A stretch of 61,647 nt of DNA, from NCBI GenBank assembly GCA_945898055.1, contig CAMDGV010000020.1, forward strand, positions 1 through 61,647, in the 5' to 3' direction. The position numbers were made by a program, and so were the translations under genes. Source of the stretch: Akkermansia muciniphila. GTDB lineage: Bacteria > Verrucomicrobiota > Verrucomicrobiia > Limisphaerales > UBA9464. The notes below the pieces were generated by a model that made no database searches, was not told the DNA's origin, and saw nothing but the letters and a program-made list of their open reading frames with translations. Of the stretch, positions 44,755 through 54,173 are shown piece after piece; position 1 is the stretch's first letter; every line of letters starts with the position of its first letter.

Positions 44755-44770
44755 CAAAGTGTGTACTTTG
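44755..44770. promoter_or_regulatory. Candidate operator upstream of brnT
   Basis: A perfect inverted repeat CAAAGT-gtgt-ACTTTG, 32 bp upstream of the brnT start; a further TTCAAAGTAT half-site lies at about 44731-44740. Ribbon-helix-helix antitoxins such as BrnA bind palindromes in their own promoter, so this is a natural candidate. Confidence 0.55.
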
Positions 44771-44864
44771 TATTTACGGCACTCATTGCTAAGGTCAAGA
44801 TTTAGTTTAGAAAATGGACTCGGAAGTTTCCAATGAAGGGACCGCCGAGATGAAAAGAGGTCTA

Positions 44865-46217
44865 TTAGGCTTCGCCAGGTTCGCTCCCGAGGCTTTCCAT
44901 CAACTTGATCAGCGGTAGGAACATCGCAATAACGATACTTCCCACCACCACAGCTAAGAACACGATCATGATGGGTTCAAGAAGTGATGTCATTGCCGAA
45001 ACAGCATTATCAACCTCTTCGTCAAAATTATCTGAGATCTTTAGCAACATCTCTGGGAGAGCACCGGTCTGTTCACCGACATCCACCATCGAAATAACCA
45101 TCGGCGGAAAGACTCCCGACTTCTCGAGCGGTGCAGTAATAGTTTCACCCTCTTTGACCGAGTCATAAACATCTTGGACCGCCCTTGCGACCACCACATT
45201 ACCCGCGGTTTCTTTAACGATATTCAGAGCTTGAAGAATTGGGACACCCGACTGCACCAAGGTGCCTAGTGTACGAGTAAATCGAGCAATCGAGACCTTA
45301 CTAACAACGGGCCCGAGGACCGGCATATTAAGCTTAAATTTGTCAAAAACCCAGCGGCCTTTCTTGGTTTTGATGGTTAATTTGAAAGTAATGACGAAGG
45401 CAATAATTCCCCAAACGACCGGCCCTGGAAAGGGCCACCCCCCCAAGAACCATTCCGGAAAAATGACAGTATAATCTTTAAGAGTTTCCGAGATTTTAAG
45501 AACGAAGAGCGTAAATCCTGGCATACCGGCGTCGCCGCCGAGAAGGTCGGAGAAAATGGCTTTAAACTTAGGCACTACAACCACCATCAAAAGTCCGACA
45601 ATACCCACGGCGACCACCATAACGGCGACGGGATAAAACATTGCGGCCACCACCTTGCCCTTAATTTTCTCAGCCTTCTCCATGAATTCGGCGAGTCGCT
45701 TTAAGGCGACTTCAAGTACGCCGCCGAGTTCGCCGGCTTTCACCATATTAATGAAGAGACGGTTGAAAACTTTCGGATGCTGAGCTAAGCCCTCAGAGAA
45801 AGTGCTTCCGCCTTCAATGGAAAGAGCGAGATCACCCAAGATTTTTTTGAGAGTCAGATCCCTCTCCTGTTTTTCAAGGACCCTCAATCCGCGCAACAAG
45901 GGGAGTCCCGCTTCAACTAGGGTGGCTAACTGACGGGTAAAGGTGGTGAGGACTTTCGGTTTAACACCCCCACCAAAGCCAGGAATTCGGATATTAATCT
46001 GGCCGCCGCCTTTTTTCTTTTTGCCGCCAGCGGTGCCGGTGCCCGCCGATTTCCCCGCCAACTTAGGGCCCTTTGGCTTCTCATCCTCGGAGACTTTTGT
46101 TGGGAAAAAACCCATTTCTTTGAGGCGAGTGATAGCCTCAGATTGGCTTCCAACCTCGAGGACCCCCTTGGTTTCCTTGCCGCGGGAATCCATGGCAACG
46201 TAGTTAAATTTAGCCAT
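44865..46217 (-). CDS. pilC: PilC/GspF inner-membrane platform protein
   Basis: A 450-residue GspF-family protein. After the N-terminal FNYVAMDSRGKETKGVLEV domain comes a Gly/Lys-rich linker (residues about 45-85). Two GspF repeats follow (about 90-215 and 300-430): FTRQLATLVEAGLPLLRGL and FTRTLGTLVQSGVPILQALN. There are membrane helices near 195-215, 250-280 and 410-440. It is the platform that couples the ATPases to pilus or pseudopilus assembly. The spacing of 20 nt from the upstream PilB-type gene marks one operon. Confidence 0.93.
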   Translation of the reverse strand: MAKFNYVAMDSRGKETKGVLEVGSQSEAITRLKEMGFFPTKVSEDEKPKGPKLAGKSAGTGTAGGKKKKGGGQINIRIPGFGGGVKPKVLTTFTRQLATLVEAGLPLLRGLRVLEKQERDLTLKKILGDLALSIEGGSTFSEGLAQHPKVFNRLFINMVKAGELGGVLEVALKRLAEFMEKAEKIKGKVVAAMFYPVAVMVVAVGIVGLLMVVVVPKFKAIFSDLLGGDAGMPGFTLFVLKISETLKDYTVIFPEWFLGGWPFPGPVVWGIIAFVITFKLTIKTKKGRWVFDKFKLNMPVLGPVVSKVSIARFTRTLGTLVQSGVPILQALNIVKETAGNVVVARAVQDVYDSVKEGETITAPLEKSGVFPPMVISMVDVGEQTGALPEMLLKISDNFDEEVDNAVSAMTSLLEPIMIVFLAVVVGSIVIAMFLPLIKLMESLGSEPGEA

Positions 46218-46237
46218 AATGAGTTCTCGGAAACTAT

Positions 46238-47977
46238 TTAAGTATACTTCAAGACTTCTTCGACAGTGGTTTCTCCCCGGTAAATACTCTGGAGACCATC
46301 TTCACGCAAGGTTACCATCCCAAACTCGATCGCTTTTTGACGAATCACTACGGTGGGCGCGCGTTCGTTAATCAAATTACGCAGGGCATCATTGACCATC
46401 AAGAGTTCGTAAATACCTTTTCGACCACGATACCCAGTATCATTGCACTCCGGACATCCGCGGCCGTAGTAAAACATCTTGTCTCCGACGTCGTGGGCCG
46501 AAAGGTTCATGTTGTTCAATTGCGATTCACTGGGCTCAAACGGAGTTCGGCATTTCAGACAAACTCGACGCACTAATCGCTGAGCGAGCACGCCGAGAAG
46601 CGTCGAAGAAATCAGGAAGGGCTCAACCCCCATGTCCACCATTCGAGTCACGGCACCGGCGGCATCATTCGTGTGCAATGTTGAGAGCACGAGATGCCCA
46701 GTCAGTGAGGCTTGAATTGAAATCTGCGCGGTTTCCAAGTCCCGGATTTCTCCCACCATGATGATGTCCGGATCTTGACGTAGGAAGGCACGGAGCGCCT
46801 TGCCGAAAGTCATTCCAGCGGCATCGCTCACCTGAACCTGCATAATGCCCTCAATATCGAACTCAACCGGATCCTCAATGGTGAGCAATTTGGTATCGAT
46901 CAGATTGATCCGGCGCAAACAGGAATACAGGGTTGTGGTCTTTCCACATCCAGTAGGTCCAGTCACCGTAAAAATACCATTAGGTTGATTAATGGTCTCG
47001 ATAATGTACTCAAAGCTGTGCTTGGGAAGCCCGAGACTATCCAACTCTAGTTGCACAGCATTTCGATCAAGAACACGAAGCACGACCGATTCACCAAAGG
47101 CAGTCGGCAGGGTCGAAATACGAAGATCGATCTGCTTGCCATTGATCATCGATGTAATCCGCCCATCTTGAGGAAGACGACGTTCTGAGATGTTCAAGTT
47201 CGCCATGATTTTGAGACGCGAGGTCACCGGCATAGCGAGGTGCTTCGGCGGTGGCGCCATCTCATAGAGGGCTCCGTCAACACGATATCGAATCTTAAAT
47301 TCGTCTTCGAACGGTTCGAAATGAATATCTGACGCGCGGTCTTGTACCGCCTGCATCAGGACTAAGTTCACAAACTTGACTACCGGAATATCGTTAGCCA
47401 AGTCTTCCATATTGATGGAATTAATCTTAGCTGAAGCCTTCTCCTGAATTGCACCGGCACTTTTTTCCAACTCTTCCAGCATTTGAGTGTAACCCAATCC
47501 GCTTTGAGCCGGATAAAACTTCTCCAAATACTTAAGGATCTCTACCGGATCAACAACCACCACTTGCGGGGTGAACTTAAGAGAGAATCCAATCTCATCC
47601 ATGATTTGAGGATTGAGAGGATCCACCATCGCCACCTGAATCGTGTCACCATAGAGAGCAACAGGAATAATTTGATACATCCGAGCCGTTTCAGTCGGCA
47701 CCGCAGCCAAGGTCTCCGGGGTCAGTTGATCAGGATCAATGGAGGCAACCATTGTGCCGAGATGATCGGCAATAATCTGAAGAATTGAATCAAGATCCAG
47801 TAACCCGTAATCGAGGATTGCCTGAATCTCAGACTTGCCGCTTCGCTGAACCTCCTGACTAATTTCCTTGGATTGCAGATCTTCAAGAAAACCCCGTTCA
47901 CGGATCAGTGCTAGCAGTGGATAGGAGACAACTTCAGCCATAATATCGGGTGTTCGGATCGTAGTTGAGAGGAGCAA
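46238..47977 (-). CDS. PilB/GspE-type assembly ATPase (second copy)
   Basis: A 579-residue secretion ATPase. The N-terminal MshEN-like domain (1-150) is followed by the catalytic core with Walker [11 protein letters not shown] near residue 340, the Asp box [13 protein letters not shown], and the zinc-binding Cys pairs CLKC and CPEC (tetracysteine motif) near 460-510. Such hexamers power pilus extension or secretion. The ATG lies 2 nt after the pilT stop. It resembles the other ATPase at 49174 but is clearly diverged. Confidence 0.93.
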   Translation of the reverse strand: MLLSTTIRTPDIMAEVVSYPLLALIRERGFLEDLQSKEISQEVQRSGKSEIQAILDYGLLDLDSILQIIADHLGTMVASIDPDQLTPETLAAVPTETARMYQIIPVALYGDTIQVAMVDPLNPQIMDEIGFSLKFTPQVVVVDPVEILKYLEKFYPAQSGLGYTQMLEELEKSAGAIQEKASAKINSINMEDLANDIPVVKFVNLVLMQAVQDRASDIHFEPFEDEFKIRYRVDGALYEMAPPPKHLAMPVTSRLKIMANLNISERRLPQDGRITSMINGKQIDLRISTLPTAFGESVVLRVLDRNAVQLELDSLGLPKHSFEYIIETINQPNGIFTVTGPTGCGKTTTLYSCLRRINLIDTKLLTIEDPVEFDIEGIMQVQVSDAAGMTFGKALRAFLRQDPDIIMVGEIRDLETAQISIQASLTGHLVLSTLHTNDAAGAVTRMVDMGVEPFLISSTLLGVLAQRLVRRVCLKCRTPFEPSESQLNNMNLSAHDVGDKMFYYGRGCPECNDTGYRGRKGIYELLMVNDALRNLINERAPTVVIRQKAIEFGMVTLREDGLQSIYRGETTVEEVLKYT

Positions 47978-47979
47978 TA

Positions 47980-49089
47980 CTATCTGTTTTTACCGCCCGC
48001 TTGGGCCTCAGCGCGCAGGGCTTTCAGTTCAGAAAGCTTCTGCAAAATCGTGGTTGGATCCTGACTTTTTTGGATTACCTCCGCTTCCGCGATCATTCCT
48101 AATTGCCATTTATCGATGAGGAAACTGTCGAGTGTGACCATCCCATATTTGGCGCCTGTTTGGATATCAGATTGAATTCGAAAGGTCTTATTGTCGCGGA
48201 TCAGCGCCCCGACCGATGGGGTGTTAACCATGATTTCAAAAGCAGCTACCCGTCCAGGCTTGTCGACCCGGGGAAGAAGAATCTGTGAAATCACCGCCTG
48301 CAGAACGGTGGACAACTGAATACGAATCTGTTCCTGCTGATTTTGCGGGAAAGCATTCACGATACGATCAATCGTTTTCGCTGCGCCTGTCGTATGTAAG
48401 GTTCCAAAAACAAGATGCCCCGTTTCGGCAGCCGTGATAGCTGCTTCCATTGTCTCTAGATCACGCAATTCACCCACCAGAATGATATCTGGATCTTGCC
48501 GAAGAGCCCGTCGCAAAGCTTCCGCAAAGCTCGGGACATCGACGTTCACCTCGCGTTGGGTGACGACTGCCTTTTTGTGCTTATGATAGTACTCAATCGG
48601 ATCTTCGATGGTAATAATGTGGGCTTCATCTTTTTCCTCATTAAGAATATTCAGCAAGGAAGCCAAGGTGGTTGTCTTCCCAGACCCGGTCGGACCGACG
48701 ACCAGAACCAAACCTCGAGGCTTATTAATTAGATCAAGCACCGACATGGGAATCCCGATCTGTTCCATAGTTAACAGTTTCGAGGGAATCTGCCTTAAAA
48801 CGAGAGCAAAATTGCCTTTTTCCTTAAAAGCGCTGACCCGAAAACGGGCCATCTCACCGAAAGCAAAACCAAAATCAGCGCCCCCTTTTTCTCGGATCTG
48901 CTGAATATGTTCTTCTGAGCAAATCGAACGCATCAGTTCCTCGGCATCCTCCGGCCTCAAGACGGGCCCATCAAGGCGTTGAAGAATTCCATGGATACGG
49001 ATCACCGGAGGAATACCCACTCGAATGTGCAGATCAGCCCCTCCTTCGGCCACCATTAACTGCAACAAATCAGACATTTGATACGACAT
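47980..49089 (-). CDS. pilT: PilT-type retraction ATPase
   Basis: A 369-residue PilT protein with Walker [17 protein letters not shown] around residues 128-143, the Asp box [19 protein letters not shown], and the AIRE-like C-terminal region ([10 protein letters not shown] and [15 protein letters not shown]). It lacks the tetracysteine zinc site, as PilT proteins do. PilT depolymerises type IV pili; its presence argues that this locus makes a retractable fibre rather than only a type II secretion pseudopilus. Confidence 0.95.
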   Translation of the reverse strand: MSYQMSDLLQLMVAEGGADLHIRVGIPPVIRIHGILQRLDGPVLRPEDAEELMRSICSEEHIQQIREKGGADFGFAFGEMARFRVSAFKEKGNFALVLRQIPSKLLTMEQIGIPMSVLDLINKPRGLVLVVGPTGSGKTTTLASLLNILNEEKDEAHIITIEDPIEYYHKHKKAVVTQREVNVDVPSFAEALRRALRQDPDIILVGELRDLETMEAAITAAETGHLVFGTLHTTGAAKTIDRIVNAFPQNQQEQIRIQLSTVLQAVISQILLPRVDKPGRVAAFEIMVNTPSVGALIRDNKTFRIQSDIQTGAKYGMVTLDSFLIDKWQLGMIAEAEVIQKSQDPTTILQKLSELKALRAEAQAGGKNR

Positions 49090-49173
49090 GACAGAAAAGA
49101 ATTTACTTTAGGTTTAATCGGCACTGAGAGGGAAACAGAGAGTTAGAAAAAGCTAGCAGGAACTAGACCTTTT

Positions 49174-50901
49174 CTAGTGCTCAGAAACGGTTGCACGAAT
49201 CACCTCGTCGGCGGTCGTAACACCCGCAACGACTTTACGGACGCCGTCTTCTCGAAGGGTACGCATACCCATTTCCCTCGCTTTCATACGCAAAATATTC
49301 GAAGGCACCTTATCATAAATCAGTTTCCGCGCTTCATCGTTAATAATGAAAATCTCGAAGATGCCAAAGCGCCCCTTACACCCAGTCTTATTGCACTCAG
49401 GACATCCCTTACCCTTGCGCGGCACCGCCGAGGCTACTTGCTCTGGGGTCAGGTTAAGTCCAACAATTTCCGACTCAGTTAAAGCGTAGGGACCAGCGCA
49501 CTTCTTGCAGACCTTACGAACCAACCGTTGAGCCATCAAACACCGAGCCGCCGAGGCCACAAGGAAGGGCTTCACTCCAATATCAATCAAACGAGCCACC
49601 GCCGCAGGCGCGTCGTTAGTGTGCAGCGTGGAGAACACCAAGTGCCCCGTCAGTGAGGCGTTGATCGCAATTGTCGCCGTTTCAAGGTCACGAATTTCCC
49701 CTAGCATGATCACGTTAGGCGATTGGCGGAGCATCGACCTCAACGCAGCAGCAAATGTAAATCCGATGTGCTCATGCACCTGGACCTGATTGATTCCAGC
49801 TAGCATGTACTCCACCGGGTCCTCAACCGTGATGATCTTGCGGTCGGGTCGATTGATATAATTAAGACAACTGTAAAGCGTCGTCGTCTTGCCGGAACCC
49901 GTCGGCCCGGTGACCAAAAGAATTCCGTCCGGCAAGGCAATCAGTCGTTCAAAGGTCGCCTGGTCATCCGATAAAAAACCTAGTTCAGCTAACCCCAATC
50001 GCAGGCCTGACTTGTCCAAAATACGCATGACAATCGATTCACCGTGCGAACAGGGAATCACATTGACACGAAGATCGATGGTCTTGCCGCCGACATTGGT
50101 CTGAATGCGGCCGTCTTGCGGAATCCGACGCTCAGCAATGCTCATCCCTGAAGCAATCTTCAGACGAGCAATCACGGGTGCTTGAAGGCGCTTCGGAATA
50201 TCTTTCATCTCCGTCATCATGCCGTCGATCCGGTATCGTAACCGAAAGCGTTTCGACATCGGTTCCAGATGAATATCGGAGGCTCGTAGTTTGAAGGCGT
50301 CGACAATGATCTGATTGACCAAGCGGATCACGGGTGCATCTGCATCGATTGCCTCAGTGTCCGATCCAACATCACCCTTGAGAGACTCGACTTCGACTTC
50401 ACCCTCAGTGATGTCTTGGATCATCTTGGCGATACTTGAGTCACCTCGCCCCGCCACCCCCCCGCCGCCTCCGCCGTAGTATTTATCCAGCGCCGCCTTC
50501 AGATCGGCCTCGCTGGTCACCCGATATTCAAGGGTTTTTCCCAAGGCGATCTGCAGGCCGTCAATAGCCTCAATGTCAGAAGGATCCGCTAAGGCAACAA
50601 TGACTGTCCCGTCCTGCTCGGCCACTGGGAACGCATTATATTTTCGTGCCACATGGCGTGGAACAGCACTGATAATCTCGTCGGAAACCTTGATTTCCGA
50701 GAGAGTCACCGGTTCCACCCCAAAGTAACTCGACTTGGCGATAACCACCATGCCGCCTTCGAGTCGCTGAGTCTTAACCAGAGTATCAACAATACCCTCG
50801 CCCGCAGACTCGGCTTCAGCCCGGACCTCGTCGATCAACTCACGGGTCAAGAGACCCAAGTCGATCATTGTATCGATCAGAAAATCGTCTTTGGCAGCCA
50901 C
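49174..50901 (-). CDS. pilB: PilB/GspE-type assembly ATPase (first copy)
   Basis: A 575-residue ATPase with an N-terminal MshEN-like region (LIDTMIDLGLLTRELIDEV, residues 1-150), then a Gly-rich spacer (YYGGGGGGVAGRGDSS). The core carries Walker [19 protein letters not shown], the Asp box [22 protein letters not shown] and the Cys pairs CKKC and CPEC. It is the first gene of the pilus operon. The residues before the MshEN domain look intact; ATG 50901 is the family start. Confidence 0.93.
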   Translation of the reverse strand: MAAKDDFLIDTMIDLGLLTRELIDEVRAEAESAGEGIVDTLVKTQRLEGGMVVIAKSSYFGVEPVTLSEIKVSDEIISAVPRHVARKYNAFPVAEQDGTVIVALADPSDIEAIDGLQIALGKTLEYRVTSEADLKAALDKYYGGGGGGVAGRGDSSIAKMIQDITEGEVEVESLKGDVGSDTEAIDADAPVIRLVNQIIVDAFKLRASDIHLEPMSKRFRLRYRIDGMMTEMKDIPKRLQAPVIARLKIASGMSIAERRIPQDGRIQTNVGGKTIDLRVNVIPCSHGESIVMRILDKSGLRLGLAELGFLSDDQATFERLIALPDGILLVTGPTGSGKTTTLYSCLNYINRPDRKIITVEDPVEYMLAGINQVQVHEHIGFTFAAALRSMLRQSPNVIMLGEIRDLETATIAINASLTGHLVFSTLHTNDAPAAVARLIDIGVKPFLVASAARCLMAQRLVRKVCKKCAGPYALTESEIVGLNLTPEQVASAVPRKGKGCPECNKTGCKGRFGIFEIFIINDEARKLIYDKVPSNILRMKAREMGMRTLREDGVRKVVAGVTTADEVIRATVSEH

Positions 50902-51268
50902 TGTGTCCTTAATTTTTCCGGCGGTCGCCCACGACAGTGAACCTTTCCCCAGATGAAGTGAAGAGAGTTAAGGAAGTGGACTCACCAATGTCAAACGCGG
51001 ACGCCATTAGGCCTGTAAAAAAAAAAAATATATGAAACGACTTTCTCAAGAACTCCTGAGATAAGGCGAACTGAATTCAGCGTCTAAATCGAGGGCTGAG
51101 TCTGGGCTTAAATCCGACCTCGTTTCCCGACTCAGTCCCAATCTCAATCAAGTACCGCAGCGGGAAGCCAATTTAAGCAGAAGGGAAATCGGAGGAAGCG
51201 AAAGTGGCACAAAGGATGGGCCTAGGGCTTTACCTCGATTTAAAACTAGGACCGAAGAGCCAAACTGG
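50902..51268. other. Non-coding gap with an A tract
   Basis: About 370 bp between the first pilB gene and tRNA-Arg. It holds a run of about 12 A residues at 51019-51030 followed by TATATG, and no gene, repeat or family motif that I can see. It probably contains the promoter of the leftward pilus operon. Confidence 0.4.
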
Positions 51269-51342
51269 TGCGCGGGGCGGGAATTGAACCCACAACCTTC
51301 GGCTTCGGAGACCGACGCTCTATCCAATTGAGCTACCCGCGC
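51269..51342 (-). tRNA. tRNA-Arg(CCG)
   Basis: A 74-nt minus-strand cloverleaf: acceptor GCGCGGG ... CCCGCGC with one discriminator base, D arm TAGCTCAATTGGATAGAGC, anticodon stem TCGGT/GCCGA with loop CTCCGAA (anticodon CCG, reading CGG), and T arm GGTTCAATTCC. All stems pair normally. Confidence 0.95.
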
Positions 51343-51437
51343 ACGCAATGAATGGATACATTAGGAACACGGAGGCTTTCGGGCAACAGTAAGTTACAGC
51401 GGCTTTCCAGAAATGATTCCTCTTTTACATTTTCCCA

Positions 51438-52004
51438 ATGAAACCGGTTCGATCAGTGGCGGGTCCGTTCCTCACCTTGTTGCTCGCAATTGCGGCAGGG
51501 TGGCTCATGCAGCCTGCCGATACCGCGCCTCAGCGCATCCCAACCCGCCTCACTCCAGCTCCCGACTGGTCCTTGGATGCGACCTCCGGAACAACTAACA
51601 AACTCTCTGATTACCGAGGCAAAGTCATTATCCTAAACTTTTGGGCGACTTACTGCCCTCCTTGCCTCCGTGAAATACCCGATCTTTCTGCCTTTTACCG
51701 AGCCCTGCCTGCTCAGGGAATGGAGGTCATCGGCATACTCGTCGAACCTGGAAACCGGCTAATTGCTCCCGACTTTGTGCGACGAAATCGGATCCCCTAC
51801 CCCGTGCTGTACGGCACTCGTGAGGTTGCAGAGGCCTACGGCGTTTTAGCACTGCCCCAGACCTTTATCATCGATCCAGCAGGCCGCATTGCCGGTCGCT
51901 ACCTCGGACGGATGCGTCAAAGTGATTTGGAAAATGCGATCGCTCCTTTCGTTTCACCGCACTTGACGAACAAGCCCACGGGAACACTCTCAGGAACTTG
52001 GTGA
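51438..52004 (+). CDS. TlpA/ResA-type thioredoxin-like protein
   Basis: A 188-residue protein. An N-terminal membrane anchor (AGPFLTLLLAIAAGWLM) is followed by a TlpA/ResA fold with active site WATYCPPCLREI near residue 73, and the cis-Pro segment ALPQTFIIDPAGRI near 133. Such proteins face the periplasm and reduce disulfides, for instance in cytochrome c maturation. Its stop overlaps the GTG start of the MFS gene (GTGA), so the pair is co-translated; the functional link is unclear. Confidence 0.9.
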   Translation: MKPVRSVAGPFLTLLLAIAAGWLMQPADTAPQRIPTRLTPAPDWSLDATSGTTNKLSDYRGKVIILNFWATYCPPCLREIPDLSAFYRALPAQGMEVIGILVEPGNRLIAPDFVRRNRIPYPVLYGTREVAEAYGVLALPQTFIIDPAGRIAGRYLGRMRQSDLENAIAPFVSPHLTNKPTGTLSGTW

Positions 52005-53389
52005 AGCTCCCCCCCGTAACCGCATCCACGGTGCCCAATTTGCGCCCCGCCTACTGGTTTGCTCTCTTAAATGCTCTTTCCTCCCAGGTTATTCTGAGCG
52101 GTCCGATGGTTCTTTTCGCAAAGACACTCGGTGCCTCCGCGACAATCCTCGGATTAGTCGCCGGGATGATGCCGCTACTGACCATTTTACAAATTCCTGC
52201 TGCCAACTTTGTCGACCGAATTGGTTACCAGCGGTTTGTCATCGGCGGTTGGTCCCTTCGTATAGCCTTCATTTTTTTGATGGCACTCATACCTCTGAGC
52301 GAACGGTTTCTAAACCCAAACGCTCAGTTGGTCCTTCTGCTAATCTTTCTTTTTCTATTCAACCTCTCTCGAGGAATTTCAGCCTGTGCTTGGCTTCCTT
52401 GGATTACCGGACTTGTCCCAGCGGCATCACGAGGGCGCTATTTGGCTACCGATCAAGCCTGTTCTAACGGTGCCAGTTTTATTTGTTTTTTGGTAATCGC
52501 CGCTCTGCTCGGAGTGGATCGATGGCTCCCCAACATCGCTCAATCTTGGAGCTTCATTTTAACCTTTCTCTTCAGCGGAATAATGGGCGTTTTGAGCCTG
52601 ATTTTTTTAAAACAAATTCCCGACATCCCGGTCCCCTCAGAGGAATCTGGCAATCGCAAACCCGTCCCGTGGATGCACTTGGCGGCGCACCCTCCTTTCC
52701 GTCGACTGCTGGAACTCGACGCCATCTGGTCGCTCGCCTACGGGGGGCTTGCCACCTTCGTTGTCGCTTTTCTTAAAGCAGGATCGATCTGGGACGACAG
52801 TTCCATTCTCGCACTCATGTCGGTGCAATTTCTCGGAGGCCTAGGTGCTCTCTGGTTCGGTGGACGTCGCCTCGATCAACACGGCAGCAAACCAACCTTT
52901 GGATTCATTATGCTCGCAGGACTCGTCGTGGCCGTGGGTTGGTTCCTGGTATCTGCCAAAGTCGTTTCGACCGGTCCTGCACTCCTCATTCTACTCATAC
53001 TCCCCCTCGGGCTGCTGAACGCTCTTTTTACGGCTGCGAACAATCACTTCGCAATGACTATTGTACCGCGGATGGGTCGCAATCACTTCTTCGCTCTCTA
53101 TTCAGTCGTCTGGCAAGTAACACTCGGTCTCTCGCCCATTGCTTGGGGATTGCTGATCGATAGCATTGGAGACCGGAGCATCCACCGACTCGGGATCGAT
53201 TGGAACCGTTACAGTCTCTTTTTCGGATTGGTCTCATTCACCTTTGTTTGGGCCTTCGTTCAGTCCCGCCGATTGGAGGAACCCAAAGCCACAGGGGTGA
53301 CCACACTCCTGCATGATCTTTTTCTGCACGAACCACGCCGGGCACTGGTCCGTTTACTCGGGCGCAGCGGCGGCGGATTGAGCCAATAG
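52001..53389 (+). CDS. MFS transporter
   Basis: A 462-residue membrane protein with about 12 hydrophobic helices and an MFS-type loop (FVDRIGYQRFVIGGW) between helices 2 and 3. It starts at GTG 52001, overlapping the stop of the thioredoxin-like gene. The C-terminus is basic and cytoplasmic. I cannot assign a substrate. Confidence 0.85.
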   Translation: MKLPPVTASTVPNLRPAYWFALLNALSSQVILSGPMVLFAKTLGASATILGLVAGMMPLLTILQIPAANFVDRIGYQRFVIGGWSLRIAFIFLMALIPLSERFLNPNAQLVLLLIFLFLFNLSRGISACAWLPWITGLVPAASRGRYLATDQACSNGASFICFLVIAALLGVDRWLPNIAQSWSFILTFLFSGIMGVLSLIFLKQIPDIPVPSEESGNRKPVPWMHLAAHPPFRRLLELDAIWSLAYGGLATFVVAFLKAGSIWDDSSILALMSVQFLGGLGALWFGGRRLDQHGSKPTFGFIMLAGLVVAVGWFLVSAKVVSTGPALLILLILPLGLLNALFTAANNHFAMTIVPRMGRNHFFALYSVVWQVTLGLSPIAWGLLIDSIGDRSIHRLGIDWNRYSLFFGLVSFTFVWAFVQSRRLEEPKATGVTTLLHDLFLHEPRRALVRLLGRSGGGLSQ

Positions 53390-53526
53390 CAGGCAGGCAA
53401 ATCTCACCGATCTAGGACTAATATGGCTCGGCACAGACTACCCCAATCGGATCGGTATGGGAGAAATCCGATGAAAACAAAGGGGATTCAAATCTGGCAC
53501 TCTGGCTGCTTACCCATTCTCGATCG

Positions 53527-54033
53527 ATGAACTCTATGAGTACAAACGCACATCCCGACCTGATTTGGTTTAAGATAGTGGACGACTTTCGCGAGGCCTG
53601 TGTTCTCCGCAAGAATGGCCGCCACGAAGAGTCAGAAGATCTGCTGAAACGAATACTGCCTGAGAAAATCGCCGAATGGTCGCGTCTACCTCTACCGGCG
53701 GGAACCAACCGACGTTTGCAGTTGGAGACCATGTTTCGAGAAGAGCAACGACGCGTCGATGACGCTTTTTTCCTGCAACGCCTTGTGACCCATCAAATTG
53801 AGGAACATCTGCTCCCAAAACTCTGTTTTATGGTCGCGGAAGAAATCCGTGAAGCTGTCCGATCCGACTCTCGAATGCCCAACTTCACCCCGACGCCAAG
53901 CCAAAGCCCCTCTCGTCCTAGAACTCAATCGCCGGCGCGACCCAAAATTCACTTTGATGAAGAGACCAAACAGATCCAAACCCCCTCGAGTTCCATTGAT
54001 GCACTCAGCATGTCCATCATGCAGGCGGCTTGA
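53527..54033 (+). CDS. Hypothetical protein
   Basis: A 168-residue protein of unknown family. Residues 1-115 are predicted helical and charged (WFKIVDDFREACVLRKNGRHEESEDLLKRILP, AFFLQRLVTHQIEEHLLPKL); residues 116-168 are a Pro/Ser/Arg-rich tail (PSQSPSRPRTQSPARP) ending in a short helix. There is no signal or membrane segment. It stands alone between the MFS and asparaginase genes. Confidence 0.6.
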   Translation: MNSMSTNAHPDLIWFKIVDDFREACVLRKNGRHEESEDLLKRILPEKIAEWSRLPLPAGTNRRLQLETMFREEQRRVDDAFFLQRLVTHQIEEHLLPKLCFMVAEEIREAVRSDSRMPNFTPTPSQSPSRPRTQSPARPKIHFDEETKQIQTPSSSIDALSMSIMQAA

Positions 54034-54173
54034 CCCGACCCCTCTTCCGACTTGACCGCCGAAAGTCAATCGCAGTCGCTCCAAGAAGCGTCGGTCGGAG
54101 TCCAAGGTTGAGAGTTGGTTCATCCAAATCTCAGTGAGTTCACCTTGATCACGCCGTCCGGCGGTCTGCAATT

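Noticed and set aside
51019-51030. Run of A residues as a phase-variation tract
   Set aside because: It is outside any gene and I see no promoter spacing that it would change; most likely a simple AT-rich intergenic run.
51148-51348. Minus-strand open frame overlapping tRNA-Arg
   Set aside because: Its product (RVAQLDRASVSEAEGCGFNSRPA) is the well-known false translation of a tRNA gene read on the same strand as the tRNA; the tRNA cloverleaf explains the sequence fully.
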